Source of the DNA: TMED26 sp002694075
GTDB taxonomy: Bacteria > Pseudomonadota > Alphaproteobacteria > Thalassobaculales > Thalassobaculaceae
Length of the DNA stretch: 64,000 nucleotides
Assembly (NCBI GenBank): GCA_036160575.1
Contig: JAYYDT010000028.1
Coordinates: 9,315 to 73,314 of the forward strand
Direction of reading: 5' to 3'
This document shows, in pieces, positions 41,350 to 50,814 of this stretch; within the stretch, counting starts at the first letter, position 1, and each line of letters starts with the position of its first letter. Under the pieces are notes generated by a model. It had not been told where the DNA came from and did not search any database. It was given only the letters and a program-made list of their open reading frames with translations. The translations under genes and the position numbers were made by a program.

Positions 41350-42525
41350 ATGACGGCGGAGCCCTCGCAAGGCTTTGAGCGCGCCAATTGGCGTGGTCTG
41401 GTGGCGGTGATCGCCAGTTCGTTGATCATCGGCGTCGGTCTCGGCGGCGCGACCCCGCTGCTTAGTCTCAAAATGGAAGCCTGGGGCGTGCCATCCCTGA
41501 TCATTGGGTTGAATGCCGCGATGGGCCCGCTCGGCGTCATCACCGGCAGTTTTCTGGTCCCTCGTTTTTTGCGCCATTTCAGCGGCGCCGCTTGCATGGC
41601 GGCCGGCATTCTATGGGGCGGCGGTGTGCTTTTATTATTTGGCCTGACCGACGACTTACCGGCCTGGTTCGCGTTACGTTTCCTGTTTGGATTGACCCTC
41701 GCTCTACCCTGGGTGGTTGGCGAGGCATGGATCAACGCCGTGGCCACCGACGCCGTGCGCGGGCGCGTGATGGCCTATTACGCGACCGCCTTGGCCGGCG
41801 GTTTCATGCTCGGCCCGCTGGTGTTGACCGTGATCGGCAGCCAGGGATTGGCGCCGTTTGTCTTTATCGCCGGCACAGTGGCGATATCGGCTGGCCCGAT
41901 TTGGTGGGTGCGCCGGTTGGCGCCGGATCTGCGGGTCGATCACCGGGTCGGCGCGTTCAGCATGATTTGGGTGGCGCCGACGATTTTCGTGACCGCCGCG
42001 GTGCAAGGCGCCTTGGACGGCGGGATTTTCTCGTTTTTGCCGATTTACGGGCTGCGCCATGGCCTGGACGAGAGCACCGCCGCCCTTGCTTTGGCCGCCT
42101 TCATGGCCGGCAATGTGGTACTGCAAATTCCCTTGGGGCTGATGCTCGACCGCGTCAATCGCCGCTTGATGCTGTTGGTGGCGGCTGGCTTGATGACCGT
42201 GTTACCTCTGCTGATCCCGGTCGTGTTCGGACAATGGTGGCTGCTGATGGCGGTCTTGTTCGTGTGGGGCGGCATGGTCTGGGGCAGCTACACCATCGCC
42301 CTGGCGATGATGGGCGACCGCTTTAAAACCGGCCAAATCACCCTGGCCAACGCCACTTTTATCGTGGTCATGGAAATCGCCAATCTGGCCGGGCCGCCGA
42401 TCGCCGGGGTGGCCATCGACACGGCCGACGGCCAGGGGCTGATCGGGTTCTTTGTTCTTTTCAGCGGGGTGCTTTTCACCGTTGTCGCGCTTCGCGGACT
42501 GCGGCGCGGTGATCTGGTTTCCTAA
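41350..42525 (+). CDS. MFS transporter
   Basis: A 391-residue major facilitator with 12 predicted helices in a YcaD/fucose-permease-like layout. The N-terminal half contains VGLGGATPLLSLKME and GSFLVPRFLRHF, and the middle has RFLFGLTLALPWVVGEAWIN, a segment typical of the YcaD-type subgroup. The C-terminal half repeats the motif as LGLMLDRVNRRLM. Its stop overlaps the stop of the convergent SPOR-protein gene. The substrate is unknown. Confidence 0.87.
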   Translation: MTAEPSQGFERANWRGLVAVIASSLIIGVGLGGATPLLSLKMEAWGVPSLIIGLNAAMGPLGVITGSFLVPRFLRHFSGAACMAAGILWGGGVLLLFGLTDDLPAWFALRFLFGLTLALPWVVGEAWINAVATDAVRGRVMAYYATALAGGFMLGPLVLTVIGSQGLAPFVFIAGTVAISAGPIWWVRRLAPDLRVDHRVGAFSMIWVAPTIFVTAAVQGALDGGIFSFLPIYGLRHGLDESTAALALAAFMAGNVVLQIPLGLMLDRVNRRLMLLVAAGLMTVLPLLIPVVFGQWWLLMAVLFVWGGMVWGSYTIALAMMGDRFKTGQITLANATFIVVMEIANLAGPPIAGVAIDTADGQGLIGFFVLFSGVLFTVVALRGLRRGDLVS

Positions 42526-43712
42526 GGCCGCGCGCGCACCGGCGCGCAGAACTGCCGCTTGACCTTCATGCTGTCGCAAAAGGCCTTGGCGGCGGCCCGG
42601 CTGGGGAAATAGCCGGCGATCAAGCGTTGGTAGCGCCCGCGGCTTTTGCCGCTATCGAAAGCCCGCACGATCTTTTCCTTGCCAGCGAGCTCGCGTTTGA
42701 ATTTCCGGGTCAACAGGCGCCAGCCGCGGTCGGCGCCGCCGCGGCTCCGGTAGGAAGCGAGATGGACACCATATTTGCCGGCGGCCGCCACCGGCGTGCG
42801 CTCCGCCTGGTCCAAGCGCGCCGCCAAGCGCGCCACTTGCTTTTCCAAACGGTCAAGTTTTTTGACCGCCTGGGCAAGCTGCCTCGACTCGTCGGTGGAC
42901 GGGGCCGCTTTGGCGGTGATGGTGGTCGGCGCTGGCGCCGGTTTTGGTGCGGCCTTGGGCGCCGGTTTGGGCTTGGCGGCGGCCTGTTGCACGGGCACCG
43001 GTTTTTTCACCGGCGCCTTTTTGGGCGCCGGCGGGGCCGGCGTCGGCGCCTGGGTCAGCCGCGCCGAGACCAATTCTTTGCGGATCGGTTTGCCGTCGAA
43101 AATCCGCTCGCGCAAAACATAGTTTTGCACGGCGGGGGCGTAATAGATGATGTCCTCATGCCCCTTGCGCTGGCAACTGATCGGAAAGGTTCGGTATTCG
43201 CCGGCCGGCACCGTGACCGCCTGTTGGGCGCCGACGACGCAGGTTTGGGTGTCCTGCCATCCGGTCGGCATGTTTTCGCTGCTACCACGAATGCCGAAGG
43301 AAATCGTGTTGCCCTCGCGCAAGGGAAAGATTTGGCCAGGCGAGCCAATCACCGTCTGCCGACCTCGGCCCAACTCCGGATCGGCGCTCCAGGAAATCGG
43401 CGGCGTGACCAAGTCACGGCTGGTGGTCCAAATCAAGCCGCGATCATTGGTCCACACCACCCGATCGGGTGAGATGGAGACAACCTTTTCCTCTGTCAAG
43501 ACGCCATTTTCGCGATAAACGAAAGCGTCTTCCGGCATGTATTTGGGGGGCTCGGCCTCTGGCATTTGAGCGGCTTTGTTGAGGGTGTCGCCGCCGCCAC
43601 CCAAGGCGCGCAGAGAGAACCCCTCCAGCGCGCAACCGGCGAGGGTGCCGCACAACAATGTTGCGACCAGGCTTCGGGCAAGCAATCGGCGTCCCACGGT
43701 CGTCCCTCGCAC
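42522..43712 (-). CDS. SPOR domain-containing lipoprotein
   Basis: A 396-residue envelope protein. The N-terminus has a lipoprotein signal peptide with lipobox LAGC at about 24-27, so it should be lipid-anchored. A beta-rich domain (about 55-200) is followed by a low-complexity Ala/Pro/Lys linker, a short coiled coil and a C-terminal SPOR domain (about 310-396; YGVHLASYRS through AAAKAFCDSMK). SPOR domains bind denuded septal peptidoglycan, so a division-site or cell-wall role is likely. It is divergent from the hydantoinase operon. Confidence 0.85.
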   Translation of the reverse strand: MRGTTVGRRLLARSLVATLLCGTLAGCALEGFSLRALGGGGDTLNKAAQMPEAEPPKYMPEDAFVYRENGVLTEEKVVSISPDRVVWTNDRGLIWTTSRDLVTPPISWSADPELGRGRQTVIGSPGQIFPLREGNTISFGIRGSSENMPTGWQDTQTCVVGAQQAVTVPAGEYRTFPISCQRKGHEDIIYYAPAVQNYVLRERIFDGKPIRKELVSARLTQAPTPAPPAPKKAPVKKPVPVQQAAAKPKPAPKAAPKPAPAPTTITAKAAPSTDESRQLAQAVKKLDRLEKQVARLAARLDQAERTPVAAAGKYGVHLASYRSRGGADRGWRLLTRKFKRELAGKEKIVRAFDSGKSRGRYQRLIAGYFPSRAAAKAFCDSMKVKRQFCAPVRARP

Positions 43713-43928
43713 GTTTTCAGTTAGTCCGAATTGACGTGCGGCACCATCTCAACATTTAGTGGTCGATGTCAAGGAAGCCGCAACATCATGGCGTTCCTGG
43801 GGCGGCGGCCGGGCGCCGTGCCGGGGCGCTTTTTGGTTCTTTGCCAATGGGCTGGCGGGCACTATTTTGAAATTCATGGGCGCCGCTCGCTGGCGGCGTG
43901 GCCCAAGCCGACGAGGGAGGAACGATCC

Positions 43929-45404
43929 GTGTATGATCTGGTGATTCGTGGCGGGACGGTGGTCACCGCCGCCGATACCATGCGTTGCGACGTGGCGGTG
44001 CGCGACGGCCGGGTGGTCGCGCTGGGCGATAATCTGGGCGATGGCGCGCGGACCATCGACGCCGGGGGGCTGTTGGTCATGCCCGGTGGCATCGACAGTC
44101 ATTGCCATATCGACCAGCTGTCGTCTTCCGGCGCTTATACCGCCGATACCTGGGAAACCGGCACCCGCTCGGGCCTGGCCGGCGGCACCACCATGCTGAT
44201 GCCGTTCGCGGCGCAGTTCAAGGGCCAGTCCCTGCGCGCGGCGGTCGAGGAGTATCACCAATTGGCCGATGGCAAAGCGCTCTCGGATTACGCTTTCCAC
44301 CTGATTATCTCCGACCCGACCGAGGCGGTGCTGGGCCAGGAATTGCCGGCCCTGATCGCCGATGGCTATACCTCGTTCAAGATCTACTTGACCTATGACA
44401 CGTTGAAATTGGACGACCGTGAGACCTTGGCGGTGATGGAAACCGCGCGCCGCGAGGGCGCGATGACCATGATCCACGCCGAAAATCACGACATCATCGC
44501 CTACTTGACCGATAAATTGTTGGCCGCCGGCCACCGCAGCCCGGAATTCCACCGGGTGGCCCACGCCGATCTCGCCGAAAGCGAGGCGACGGCGCGGGCG
44601 ATCGCCTTGTCGGAAGTGATCGACGTGCCGATCCTGCTTGTGCATGTCTCGGCCGGTGAGGCCATCGAGGCCATTCGCCGGGCGCGTGGGCGTGGCCTGC
44701 GCGTGTTCGGGGAAACCTGCCCGCAGTATTTGTTCCTGACCGAGGACGATTTGCTCAAATCGGGCTGGGAGGGCGCCAAATGCATGTGCAGCCCACCGCC
44801 GCGCGACGCCGCCAATCAGGAATTGGTGTGGAACGGCTTGACCGATGGCAGTTTCGCGGTGTTCTCCAGCGACCACGCGGCCTATCGCTTTGATTCGCCG
44901 AAAGGCAAATTCGTCGGGGGTTTCAACGCCGAGACAGCCTCTTTCAAAGGTGTCGCCAACGGTGTGCCGGGCTTGGAAGTGCGTCTGCCCATGTTGTTCA
45001 GCGCCGGTGTGCGCACCGGCCGGCTTAGTCTCAACCGTTTTGTCGAATTGGCCGCCACCAATGCCGCCAAGATGTATGGGGTCTACCCGCGCAAGGGGAC
45101 CATCGCGGTCGGCGCCGACGCCGATATCGCGCTGTGGGATCCGGACCTCACGCGCACGGTGTCCATCGACATGCTGCATGACAACATGGACTACACCCCC
45201 TACGAAGGTCGTGAAGTGACCGGGTGGCCGGTGGAAGTCCTGGTGCGCGGGGAGACGGTGTATGATGGCAAGGATGTCATCGCGCCGACCGGCAATGGCC
45301 GTTTCGTGCCCTGCGCGCGGCCGGAATGGGCCCGGCCCAAAGGCCGTCCGATCCATGGATTCTGGCCCGAAAGTGGCCGTTTCGACGGGTTTTCGGCGGC
45401 GTAA
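43929..45404 (+). CDS. Dihydropyrimidinase (D-hydantoinase)
   Basis: A 491-residue cyclic amidohydrolase. Metal ligands are visible in GGIDSHCHIDQ (HxH), the carboxylated lysine in TSFKIYLTYD, and later histidines in IHAENHD and LVHVSAGEA. The aspartate is in SSDHAAYRFD. It opens dihydropyrimidine or 5-substituted hydantoin rings to N-carbamoyl acids. The GTG at 43929 is the start: GGGAGGA lies just upstream and the family N-terminus YDLVIRGGTVV begins there. It is the first gene of a hydantoin operon; a weak TTGACG and ATTTAG pair near 43731-43759 may be its promoter. Confidence 0.93.
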   Translation: MYDLVIRGGTVVTAADTMRCDVAVRDGRVVALGDNLGDGARTIDAGGLLVMPGGIDSHCHIDQLSSSGAYTADTWETGTRSGLAGGTTMLMPFAAQFKGQSLRAAVEEYHQLADGKALSDYAFHLIISDPTEAVLGQELPALIADGYTSFKIYLTYDTLKLDDRETLAVMETARREGAMTMIHAENHDIIAYLTDKLLAAGHRSPEFHRVAHADLAESEATARAIALSEVIDVPILLVHVSAGEAIEAIRRARGRGLRVFGETCPQYLFLTEDDLLKSGWEGAKCMCSPPPRDAANQELVWNGLTDGSFAVFSSDHAAYRFDSPKGKFVGGFNAETASFKGVANGVPGLEVRLPMLFSAGVRTGRLSLNRFVELAATNAAKMYGVYPRKGTIAVGADADIALWDPDLTRTVSIDMLHDNMDYTPYEGREVTGWPVEVLVRGETVYDGKDVIAPTGNGRFVPCARPEWARPKGRPIHGFWPESGRFDGFSAA

Positions 45405-45427
45405 CCGCAGGTGAAAGGAGAGGCGCG

Positions 45428-46369
45428 ATGTCTCGTATTCTGAATATTGGCGCGGCCCAAATGGGCCCTATCGCCCCCGATGAAAGCCGCGCCAGCGCGG
45501 TGGCGCGGATGATCGACCTGCTGCGCCAGGCGAAGGAGCGCGGCTGCCATTTGGTGGTTTTTCCGGAACTGGCCTTGACGACCTTTTTCCCCCGCTATTA
45601 CGACGATGACATCGGCGGTATGGACCATCATTTCGAAACCGAAATGCCGGGTCCGGAACTGCGGCCGCTGTTCGATGCCGCCAAAGCCGCCGACATCGCC
45701 TTCTACCTCGGGTACGCTGAGAAAACCGCGGACGGGCATCGCTACAATACCTCGATCCTCGTCGACGGCGATCGCATCGTCGGTAAGTATCGCAAGGTGC
45801 ATCTGCCGGGCCACGCCGAATATGACGCCAAGCGGCCGTTTCAGCATTTGGAAAAACGCTATTTCGAGCCTGGCGACCTGGGCTTCCCGGTGTGGCGCTG
45901 CAAGGGTGGCATCATGGGCATGGCGATCTGCAACGATCGCCGCTGGCCGGAAACCTATCGGGTGATGAGCCTGAAAGGCGCCGAAGTCATCATGCTTGGC
46001 TACAACACACCGGATGTGAACACGTCGGCTTTTGAACCCAATCACCTGCGCATGTTCCACAATCACCTGGTGATGCAGGCCAGCGCCTATCAAAACTCCT
46101 GTTTCGTAATCGGCACCGCCAAGGCCGGGATGGAGGATGGCTGCATGTTGATCGGCGGGTCCTGCATCATCCAGCCCTCGGGTGAGATCGTCGCCTTGGC
46201 CAGCACGGTGGCGGATGAATTGATCACCAGCGCCTGCGATTTGGATCTGGCCCGGATGGGCAAGGAGACCGTTTTCAACTTCGCCAAACACCGCCGGGTC
46301 GAGCATTACGGCATCATTGCCAGCCAGACCGGGGTCGAGCTACCGCCCGACCTGGCCGCCGAAGACTAA
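45428..46369 (+). CDS. N-carbamoyl-D-amino acid hydrolase
   Basis: A 313-residue nitrilase-superfamily amidase. The catalytic triad is Glu47 (VVFPELAL), Lys123 (YRKVHLPGH) and Cys168 (GMAICNDRRWPE), at positions close to those of the Agrobacterium D-carbamoylase. It hydrolyses N-carbamoyl-D-amino acids to the D-amino acid, ammonia and carbon dioxide, completing hydantoin breakdown after the upstream hydantoinase, 23 bases away. AAAGGAG lies before the ATG. pepN follows after 40 bases. Confidence 0.92.
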   Translation: MSRILNIGAAQMGPIAPDESRASAVARMIDLLRQAKERGCHLVVFPELALTTFFPRYYDDDIGGMDHHFETEMPGPELRPLFDAAKAADIAFYLGYAEKTADGHRYNTSILVDGDRIVGKYRKVHLPGHAEYDAKRPFQHLEKRYFEPGDLGFPVWRCKGGIMGMAICNDRRWPETYRVMSLKGAEVIMLGYNTPDVNTSAFEPNHLRMFHNHLVMQASAYQNSCFVIGTAKAGMEDGCMLIGGSCIIQPSGEIVALASTVADELITSACDLDLARMGKETVFNFAKHRRVEHYGIIASQTGVELPPDLAAED

Positions 46370-46409
46370 CCCGGCCCGCCCGACGGCCCCCAACACCAGG
46401 AGCCCGCCC

Positions 46410-49049
46410 ATGTCCGCCGCCGCGCCGGAAGCGATCCGCTTGGCCGATTATCGGCCGCCCGCCTATTTGATTGAGGGCATCGATCTGACCTTCGCCTTAA
46501 CCGATGGCGCGGCGACCGTCACCGCCGAGGTGACCGGCCGGCGGAACCCGGCGGCGGCGGTTGAGGACCGCGATCTGGTGCTCAACGGCCGCGACCTGGA
46601 AATTCTTAGCCTCACCCTCGACGGCCGCGCTTTGACGGCCGATCAATGGCGTCACGACGGCGAGGAATTGCGTCTCGGCGCGGTCGGCGAGCGGTTCGCT
46701 TACACCGTCGTCACCCGCTTCGACCCGGCCGCCAATAGCGCGCTGGAAGGGCTGTACATGTCCCATGGCATGTATTGCACCCAATGCGAGGCTGAAGGTT
46801 TCCGGCGGATCACTTATTTTCCCGACCGCCCCGATGTGATGACCACCTATCGCGTCCGCATTGAGGCCGACAAGGCGCGCTTTCCGGTTCTGCTGTCCAA
46901 CGGCAATTTGGTCGACAGCGGCGATTTGCCGGGCGGCCGTCATTTCGCGGTCTGGCACGACCCTTTCGCCAAGCCCAGCTATCTGTTTGCCCTGGTGGCT
47001 GGCGATTTGGACCATTTGGCCGACAGCTTCACCACCGCCTCGGGGCGCGAGGTCGCCCTTAAAATTTTCGTTGAGCATGGCGAGGTCGACAAGGCCCGCT
47101 ACGCCATGGGCGCGTTGAAACGGTCGATGGCCTGGGATGAGGAAGCCTTCGGTCTGGAATATGACCTGGACACCTTCATGATCGTCGCGGTCAGCCATTT
47201 CAATATGGGCGCGATGGAAAACAAGGGGCTGAACATTTTTAACAGCGCCCTCATCCTGGCCGATGTGGCGACCGCCACCGACGCTGATTTTTACAACATC
47301 GAATCGGTTGTCGCCCATGAGTATTTCCACAATTGGACCGGCAATCGGATCACTTGTCGCGATTGGTTCCAACTCAGCCTGAAGGAAGGGTTGACGGTGT
47401 ACCGCGATCAGGAGTTTTCCGGCGACGTGAACGCCGCCGCGGTGGCGCGGATCGATGCCATCACGGTGATGCGGGCGGCGCAATTTCCCGAGGACGCGGG
47501 GCCGATGGCCCACCCGGTGCGCCCCGACAGCTATATCGAGATCAATAATTTCTACACCGTCACCGTTTACTGCAAAGGTGCCGAGGTGGTCCGCATGATC
47601 GCCACGCTGCTCGGCAAGGATGGCTTCCGCAAGGGCATGGACCTGTATTTCGCGCGCCATGACGGGGCGGCGGTGACGACCGATGATTTCGTCGCTTGTA
47701 TGGCCGACGCCAACGGCCGCGACCTCAGCCAATTCAAACATTGGTATAGCCAGGCCGGCACGCCCGAATTGGCGGTGACCGTCGATCATGACGCCGATGC
47801 CGCGACCGCCACCGTCACCGTGACCCAAAGCTTGGCGCCAACACCGGGCCAGCCAGACAAAGAGACTTTGCATATCCCGCTGGCGCTGGGTCTTTTAAGT
47901 GCGGCCGGCGACGATCTGCCCCTGCGCCTAGCCGGCGAAGAGGCCGCCGCGCCGGCGCCGACGACACGGGTTTTGGAGGTGACCGAAAGCCGCCAAAGCT
48001 TCACCTTCACCGGGGTGACCGCGCCGCCGACGCCGTCCCTTTTGCGCGGGTTTTCCGCCCCGGTTCGCTTGACCGGTGACCGTGACAGCGCCGAATTGGC
48101 CTTTCTGATGGCCCATGACAGCGATCCGGTGGCGCGCTGGGATGCCGGCCAAGCCTTGGCGCTGCAAGTTTTGACCGACAAGGCCCAAGGCCGCCCGACG
48201 GCCGAGGCGGCGTTGATCGACGCCATCGGCGCGACGCTGGCCGATCAGCGGCTGGACCCGGCGTTGCGGGCGCGGGCCATCGCCTTGCCAAGCATGGTCG
48301 AGATCGGCGACGCCTTGGCGGTCTATGACGTGCCGGCGGTGTTCCACGCTCGCCGTGACCTGGCCCAGGCGATTGGCGCGGCGTTATGGGCGCCGTTGTT
48401 GGACATCTACCACACCATGGGCGGCGCCCATGACCGCGACGACTTGAGCGCGCCGGCGATGGCCAGCCGGGCCTTGGCCAACGGCGCGCTTGCCTATCTG
48501 GTGGCCAGTGAGCGGCCGGCGGCCATGGCCTTGGCGGCGGCCGCCGCCGACGTTAACGGTACCATGACCAATGTCATGGCCGCCCTGCGCGCGCTCAACG
48601 CCATCGATTGCGTCGAACGACAGCAAGCCCTGCGGGCCTTCCATGACCGCTGGCAGGATACCGAACTGGTGTTCGATAAATGGCTTACCTTGGAGGCGAC
48701 CGCGCCGGGTCCTGGCACCTTGGCGCGGGTCGAGGCATTGCTTGCCCATCCGCGCTATGACGCGGGCAATCCTAACCGGGTGCGTGCCCTGGTCGGCGCC
48801 TTTTGCCGCGCCAACCCCCTGCGGTTTCACGCCGAGGATGGCAGCGGTTACGCGTTTCTCACCCGCCAAGTGCTGTCGCTTGACGCGAAAAACCCGATGA
48901 TCGCCGCCCGACTGACCAACACGCTGGCGCGCTGGCGTCGTTTCGACGCCGGCCGGCAAGCGCTGATGCGCGCGGCGCTCACCGAGATCGTTGACAGTCC
49001 GGGCTTGTCCAAGGACTGTTATGAATTGGCGTCGAAGGCGCTGGCGTGA
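46410..49049 (+). CDS. pepN: Aminopeptidase N (M1 family)
   Basis: An 879-residue zinc aminopeptidase that removes N-terminal residues from peptides in the cytoplasm. The substrate-binding MGAMENKGLN and the zinc site HEYFHNWTGNR (HExxH, with the distal Glu in SLKEGLTVYRDQEF) are intact. The N-terminal beta-domain, thermolysin-like domain and long alpha-helical C-terminus together fit the bacterial PepN length. The start at 46410 is chosen over an upstream extension inside the carbamoylase gene. It is inserted between carbamoylase and hydantoin racemase genes in one apparent operon. Confidence 0.96.
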   Translation: MSAAAPEAIRLADYRPPAYLIEGIDLTFALTDGAATVTAEVTGRRNPAAAVEDRDLVLNGRDLEILSLTLDGRALTADQWRHDGEELRLGAVGERFAYTVVTRFDPAANSALEGLYMSHGMYCTQCEAEGFRRITYFPDRPDVMTTYRVRIEADKARFPVLLSNGNLVDSGDLPGGRHFAVWHDPFAKPSYLFALVAGDLDHLADSFTTASGREVALKIFVEHGEVDKARYAMGALKRSMAWDEEAFGLEYDLDTFMIVAVSHFNMGAMENKGLNIFNSALILADVATATDADFYNIESVVAHEYFHNWTGNRITCRDWFQLSLKEGLTVYRDQEFSGDVNAAAVARIDAITVMRAAQFPEDAGPMAHPVRPDSYIEINNFYTVTVYCKGAEVVRMIATLLGKDGFRKGMDLYFARHDGAAVTTDDFVACMADANGRDLSQFKHWYSQAGTPELAVTVDHDADAATATVTVTQSLAPTPGQPDKETLHIPLALGLLSAAGDDLPLRLAGEEAAAPAPTTRVLEVTESRQSFTFTGVTAPPTPSLLRGFSAPVRLTGDRDSAELAFLMAHDSDPVARWDAGQALALQVLTDKAQGRPTAEAALIDAIGATLADQRLDPALRARAIALPSMVEIGDALAVYDVPAVFHARRDLAQAIGAALWAPLLDIYHTMGGAHDRDDLSAPAMASRALANGALAYLVASERPAAMALAAAAADVNGTMTNVMAALRALNAIDCVERQQALRAFHDRWQDTELVFDKWLTLEATAPGPGTLARVEALLAHPRYDAGNPNRVRALVGAFCRANPLRFHAEDGSGYAFLTRQVLSLDAKNPMIAARLTNTLARWRRFDAGRQALMRAALTEIVDSPGLSKDCYELASKALA

Positions 49050-49077
49050 GCGGCAATCCACAACCAAGGCAGGCGTG

Positions 49078-49761
49078 ATGGCGCGCATTTTGGTCATCAA
49101 CCCCAATTCCAGCGCGGTGGTAACGGCGGCGATGGACCGTGCCCTCGACCCGTTGCGGGCCGCCGACGGCCCCGAGATTGTTTGCGTTACCAATCGCGAT
49201 GGTCCGGCCGGCATCGAAAGTCAGGCCGACGCCGATCTGGCGGCGGTGCAAACCGCGGCGATGGTCGCCGCGGCCAGTGCCGCCGGCGCCGATGCCCCCG
49301 ACGCCGCCGATGCCTATGTGATCGCGTGCTTTTCCGACCCCGGTCTGGCGGCGGCGCGAGAAGCCACGGACAAGCCGGTATTCGGGATCGCCGAATGTGG
49401 GGTTTTGGCCGCCCTTGGCCATGGCGCCGCGGTCGGTGTCATCGCCATCCTGTCAACGTCGGTTGCGCGCCATTGGCGCTATTTCCGAAGTCTTGGGCTG
49501 GACCGTCGCATCGCCGGCGACCGGCCGATTGAAATGGGGGTCGCCGCCCTCAGCGACGCTGACGCGACCTGTCGCCGATTGATCGAGGTTGGAACCTGTT
49601 TGCGCGATGTCGACGGTGCCGGCGCGCTGGTTCTCGGGTGCGCCGGGATGGCGGCCTATCGTGGGGCGGTGGAACGGGCCGTCGGTCTGCCGGTGATCGA
49701 TCCGACCCAAGCGGCGGTGGCGATGGCCGCGACCAGTTTGCGGTTACGCGCCGCCGGTTAG
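49078..49761 (+). CDS. Aspartate/glutamate/hydantoin racemase family protein
   Basis: A 227-residue two-cysteine racemase. The N-terminus RILVINPNSS is a hallmark of hydantoin racemases, and the two catalytic cysteines are in VIACFSDPG and LVLGCAGMA. Such an enzyme interconverts D- and L-5-substituted hydantoins so that the D-selective hydantoinase and carbamoylase can use both. The ATG at 49078 follows the pepN stop by 28 bases. Its 3' end overlaps the convergent fliP stop by four bases. An Asp/Glu racemase role cannot be excluded. Confidence 0.9.
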   Translation: MARILVINPNSSAVVTAAMDRALDPLRAADGPEIVCVTNRDGPAGIESQADADLAAVQTAAMVAAASAAGADAPDAADAYVIACFSDPGLAAAREATDKPVFGIAECGVLAALGHGAAVGVIAILSTSVARHWRYFRSLGLDRRIAGDRPIEMGVAALSDADATCRRLIEVGTCLRDVDGAGALVLGCAGMAAYRGAVERAVGLPVIDPTQAAVAMAATSLRLRAAG

Positions 49762-50519
49762 CCGGAGAAGCTTTTCACCAAACTGCCGACGACCATATAC
49801 CAGCCGTCGATCAGCACGAAAAAGATCAACTTAAACGGCAGCGAGACGATCACCGGCGGCAGCATCATCATGCCCATCGACATCAGGATCGAGGCGATGA
49901 TCATGTCGATCACGATGAACGGCAGGTAAAGCAAGAAGCCAATTTCAAAGGCGCGCCGCAACTCGCTGATCATGAAGGCCGGCACCAACACTTGAAGCGG
50001 CGCGGCGGCGCCGGTTTCGGCGTCGTCCAAATCGGCGATCTCCTGGAACAATTGAAGATCCTTGTCACGCACGTGATTCAACATGAACGTGCGGAACGGG
50101 GCGGTCACCTCCTCGAAGGCGGTCGCTTCATCGATGCGTTCCTCAATCAGCGGCGACAGACCGTTTTGCCAGGCGGCGGTGAACGCCGGCGCCATGATAA
50201 ACGCACTTAAAAACAAGGCCAGCGAGACCATTACGATATTCGGCGGCGACTGCTGCGTGCCGAGGGCGGTGCGCAACAACGACAGCACGATCACAATGCG
50301 GGTGAACGAGGTCACCGTCACCAAAATACCGGGGGCCAGCGACAGCACCGTGAGAACGGCGATCAGCTGCACGATACGGCCGGTGGTCGACCCGTCGCCG
50401 TCACCGAAATCTAGGCTTAAACTTTGCGCCATGGCGGTGCCGGCGAGGGCGGTGACGGCGAGCCCGGCCAGCAACATGATAATACCCCAGCGGCGCCGAT
50501 GGCGGAGGGTCCGGATCAT
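49758..50519 (-). CDS. fliP: Flagellar type III export apparatus protein FliP
   Basis: A 253-residue core component of the flagellar export gate. A cleavable signal-like N-terminus (ending near AMAQS) precedes the membrane part. Typical segments are SFTRIVIVLSLLRTALGTQQSPPN and LSAFIMAPAF, then the C-terminal PFIVIDMIIASILMSMGMMMLPP (longer family block around 195-225). FliP forms the pore with FliQ and FliR. Its ATG overlaps the fliO stop (50516-50519). Confidence 0.97.
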   Translation of the reverse strand: MIRTLRHRRRWGIIMLLAGLAVTALAGTAMAQSLSLDFGDGDGSTTGRIVQLIAVLTVLSLAPGILVTVTSFTRIVIVLSLLRTALGTQQSPPNIVMVSLALFLSAFIMAPAFTAAWQNGLSPLIEERIDEATAFEEVTAPFRTFMLNHVRDKDLQLFQEIADLDDAETGAAAPLQVLVPAFMISELRRAFEIGFLLYLPFIVIDMIIASILMSMGMMMLPPVIVSLPFKLIFFVLIDGWYMVVGSLVKSFSG

Positions 50520-50812
50520 GGCGTTTCCTCCTCCGCGGGCGATGGCGGATGCGCAATGGCGGTCTCCACGACCACGTCGTTTTGACCGCCGATGATGATG
50601 AGATGTTCGACCGTGTCGCGGCGCAGCAATACCGCCCGTCGCCGGCTGTCGAGGGCGGCCACCTCGACGACTTGCAAACGTCGCCCGCCGCCGCTGCCGC
50701 CGCGCCAGACTTTGCCTTGGAGATAGCGGCGCAGCAGTAGATAGAAGATCAAGATCAGGGCCAGCGTCACCGCCAGCGCCAGCACCACCCGGAAATAACT
50801 AACCAGATCCAT
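50516..50812 (-). CDS. fliO: Flagellar biosynthesis protein FliO
   Basis: A 98-residue membrane protein that helps assemble the FliP ring. It has one N-terminal transmembrane helix (about 8-27) followed by a basic linker and the conserved LQVVEVAALDSRRRAVLLRRD strand region, then HLIIIGGQND. The C-terminus is acidic. The gene is translationally coupled to fliP through an ATGA overlap and lies 2 bases after the stop of an uncharacterised 108-residue gene. Confidence 0.9.
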   Translation of the reverse strand: MDLVSYFRVVLALAVTLALILIFYLLLRRYLQGKVWRGGSGGGRRLQVVEVAALDSRRRAVLLRRDTVEHLIIIGGQNDVVVETAIAHPPSPAEEETP

Positions 50813-50814
50813 GG

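Noticed and set aside
43731..43759. TTGACG and ATTTAG with 17-base spacing as a promoter of the hydantoinase operon
   Set aside because: The -10 is a poor match and the region is the divergent gap to the SPOR gene; mentioned with the hydantoinase but not annotated.
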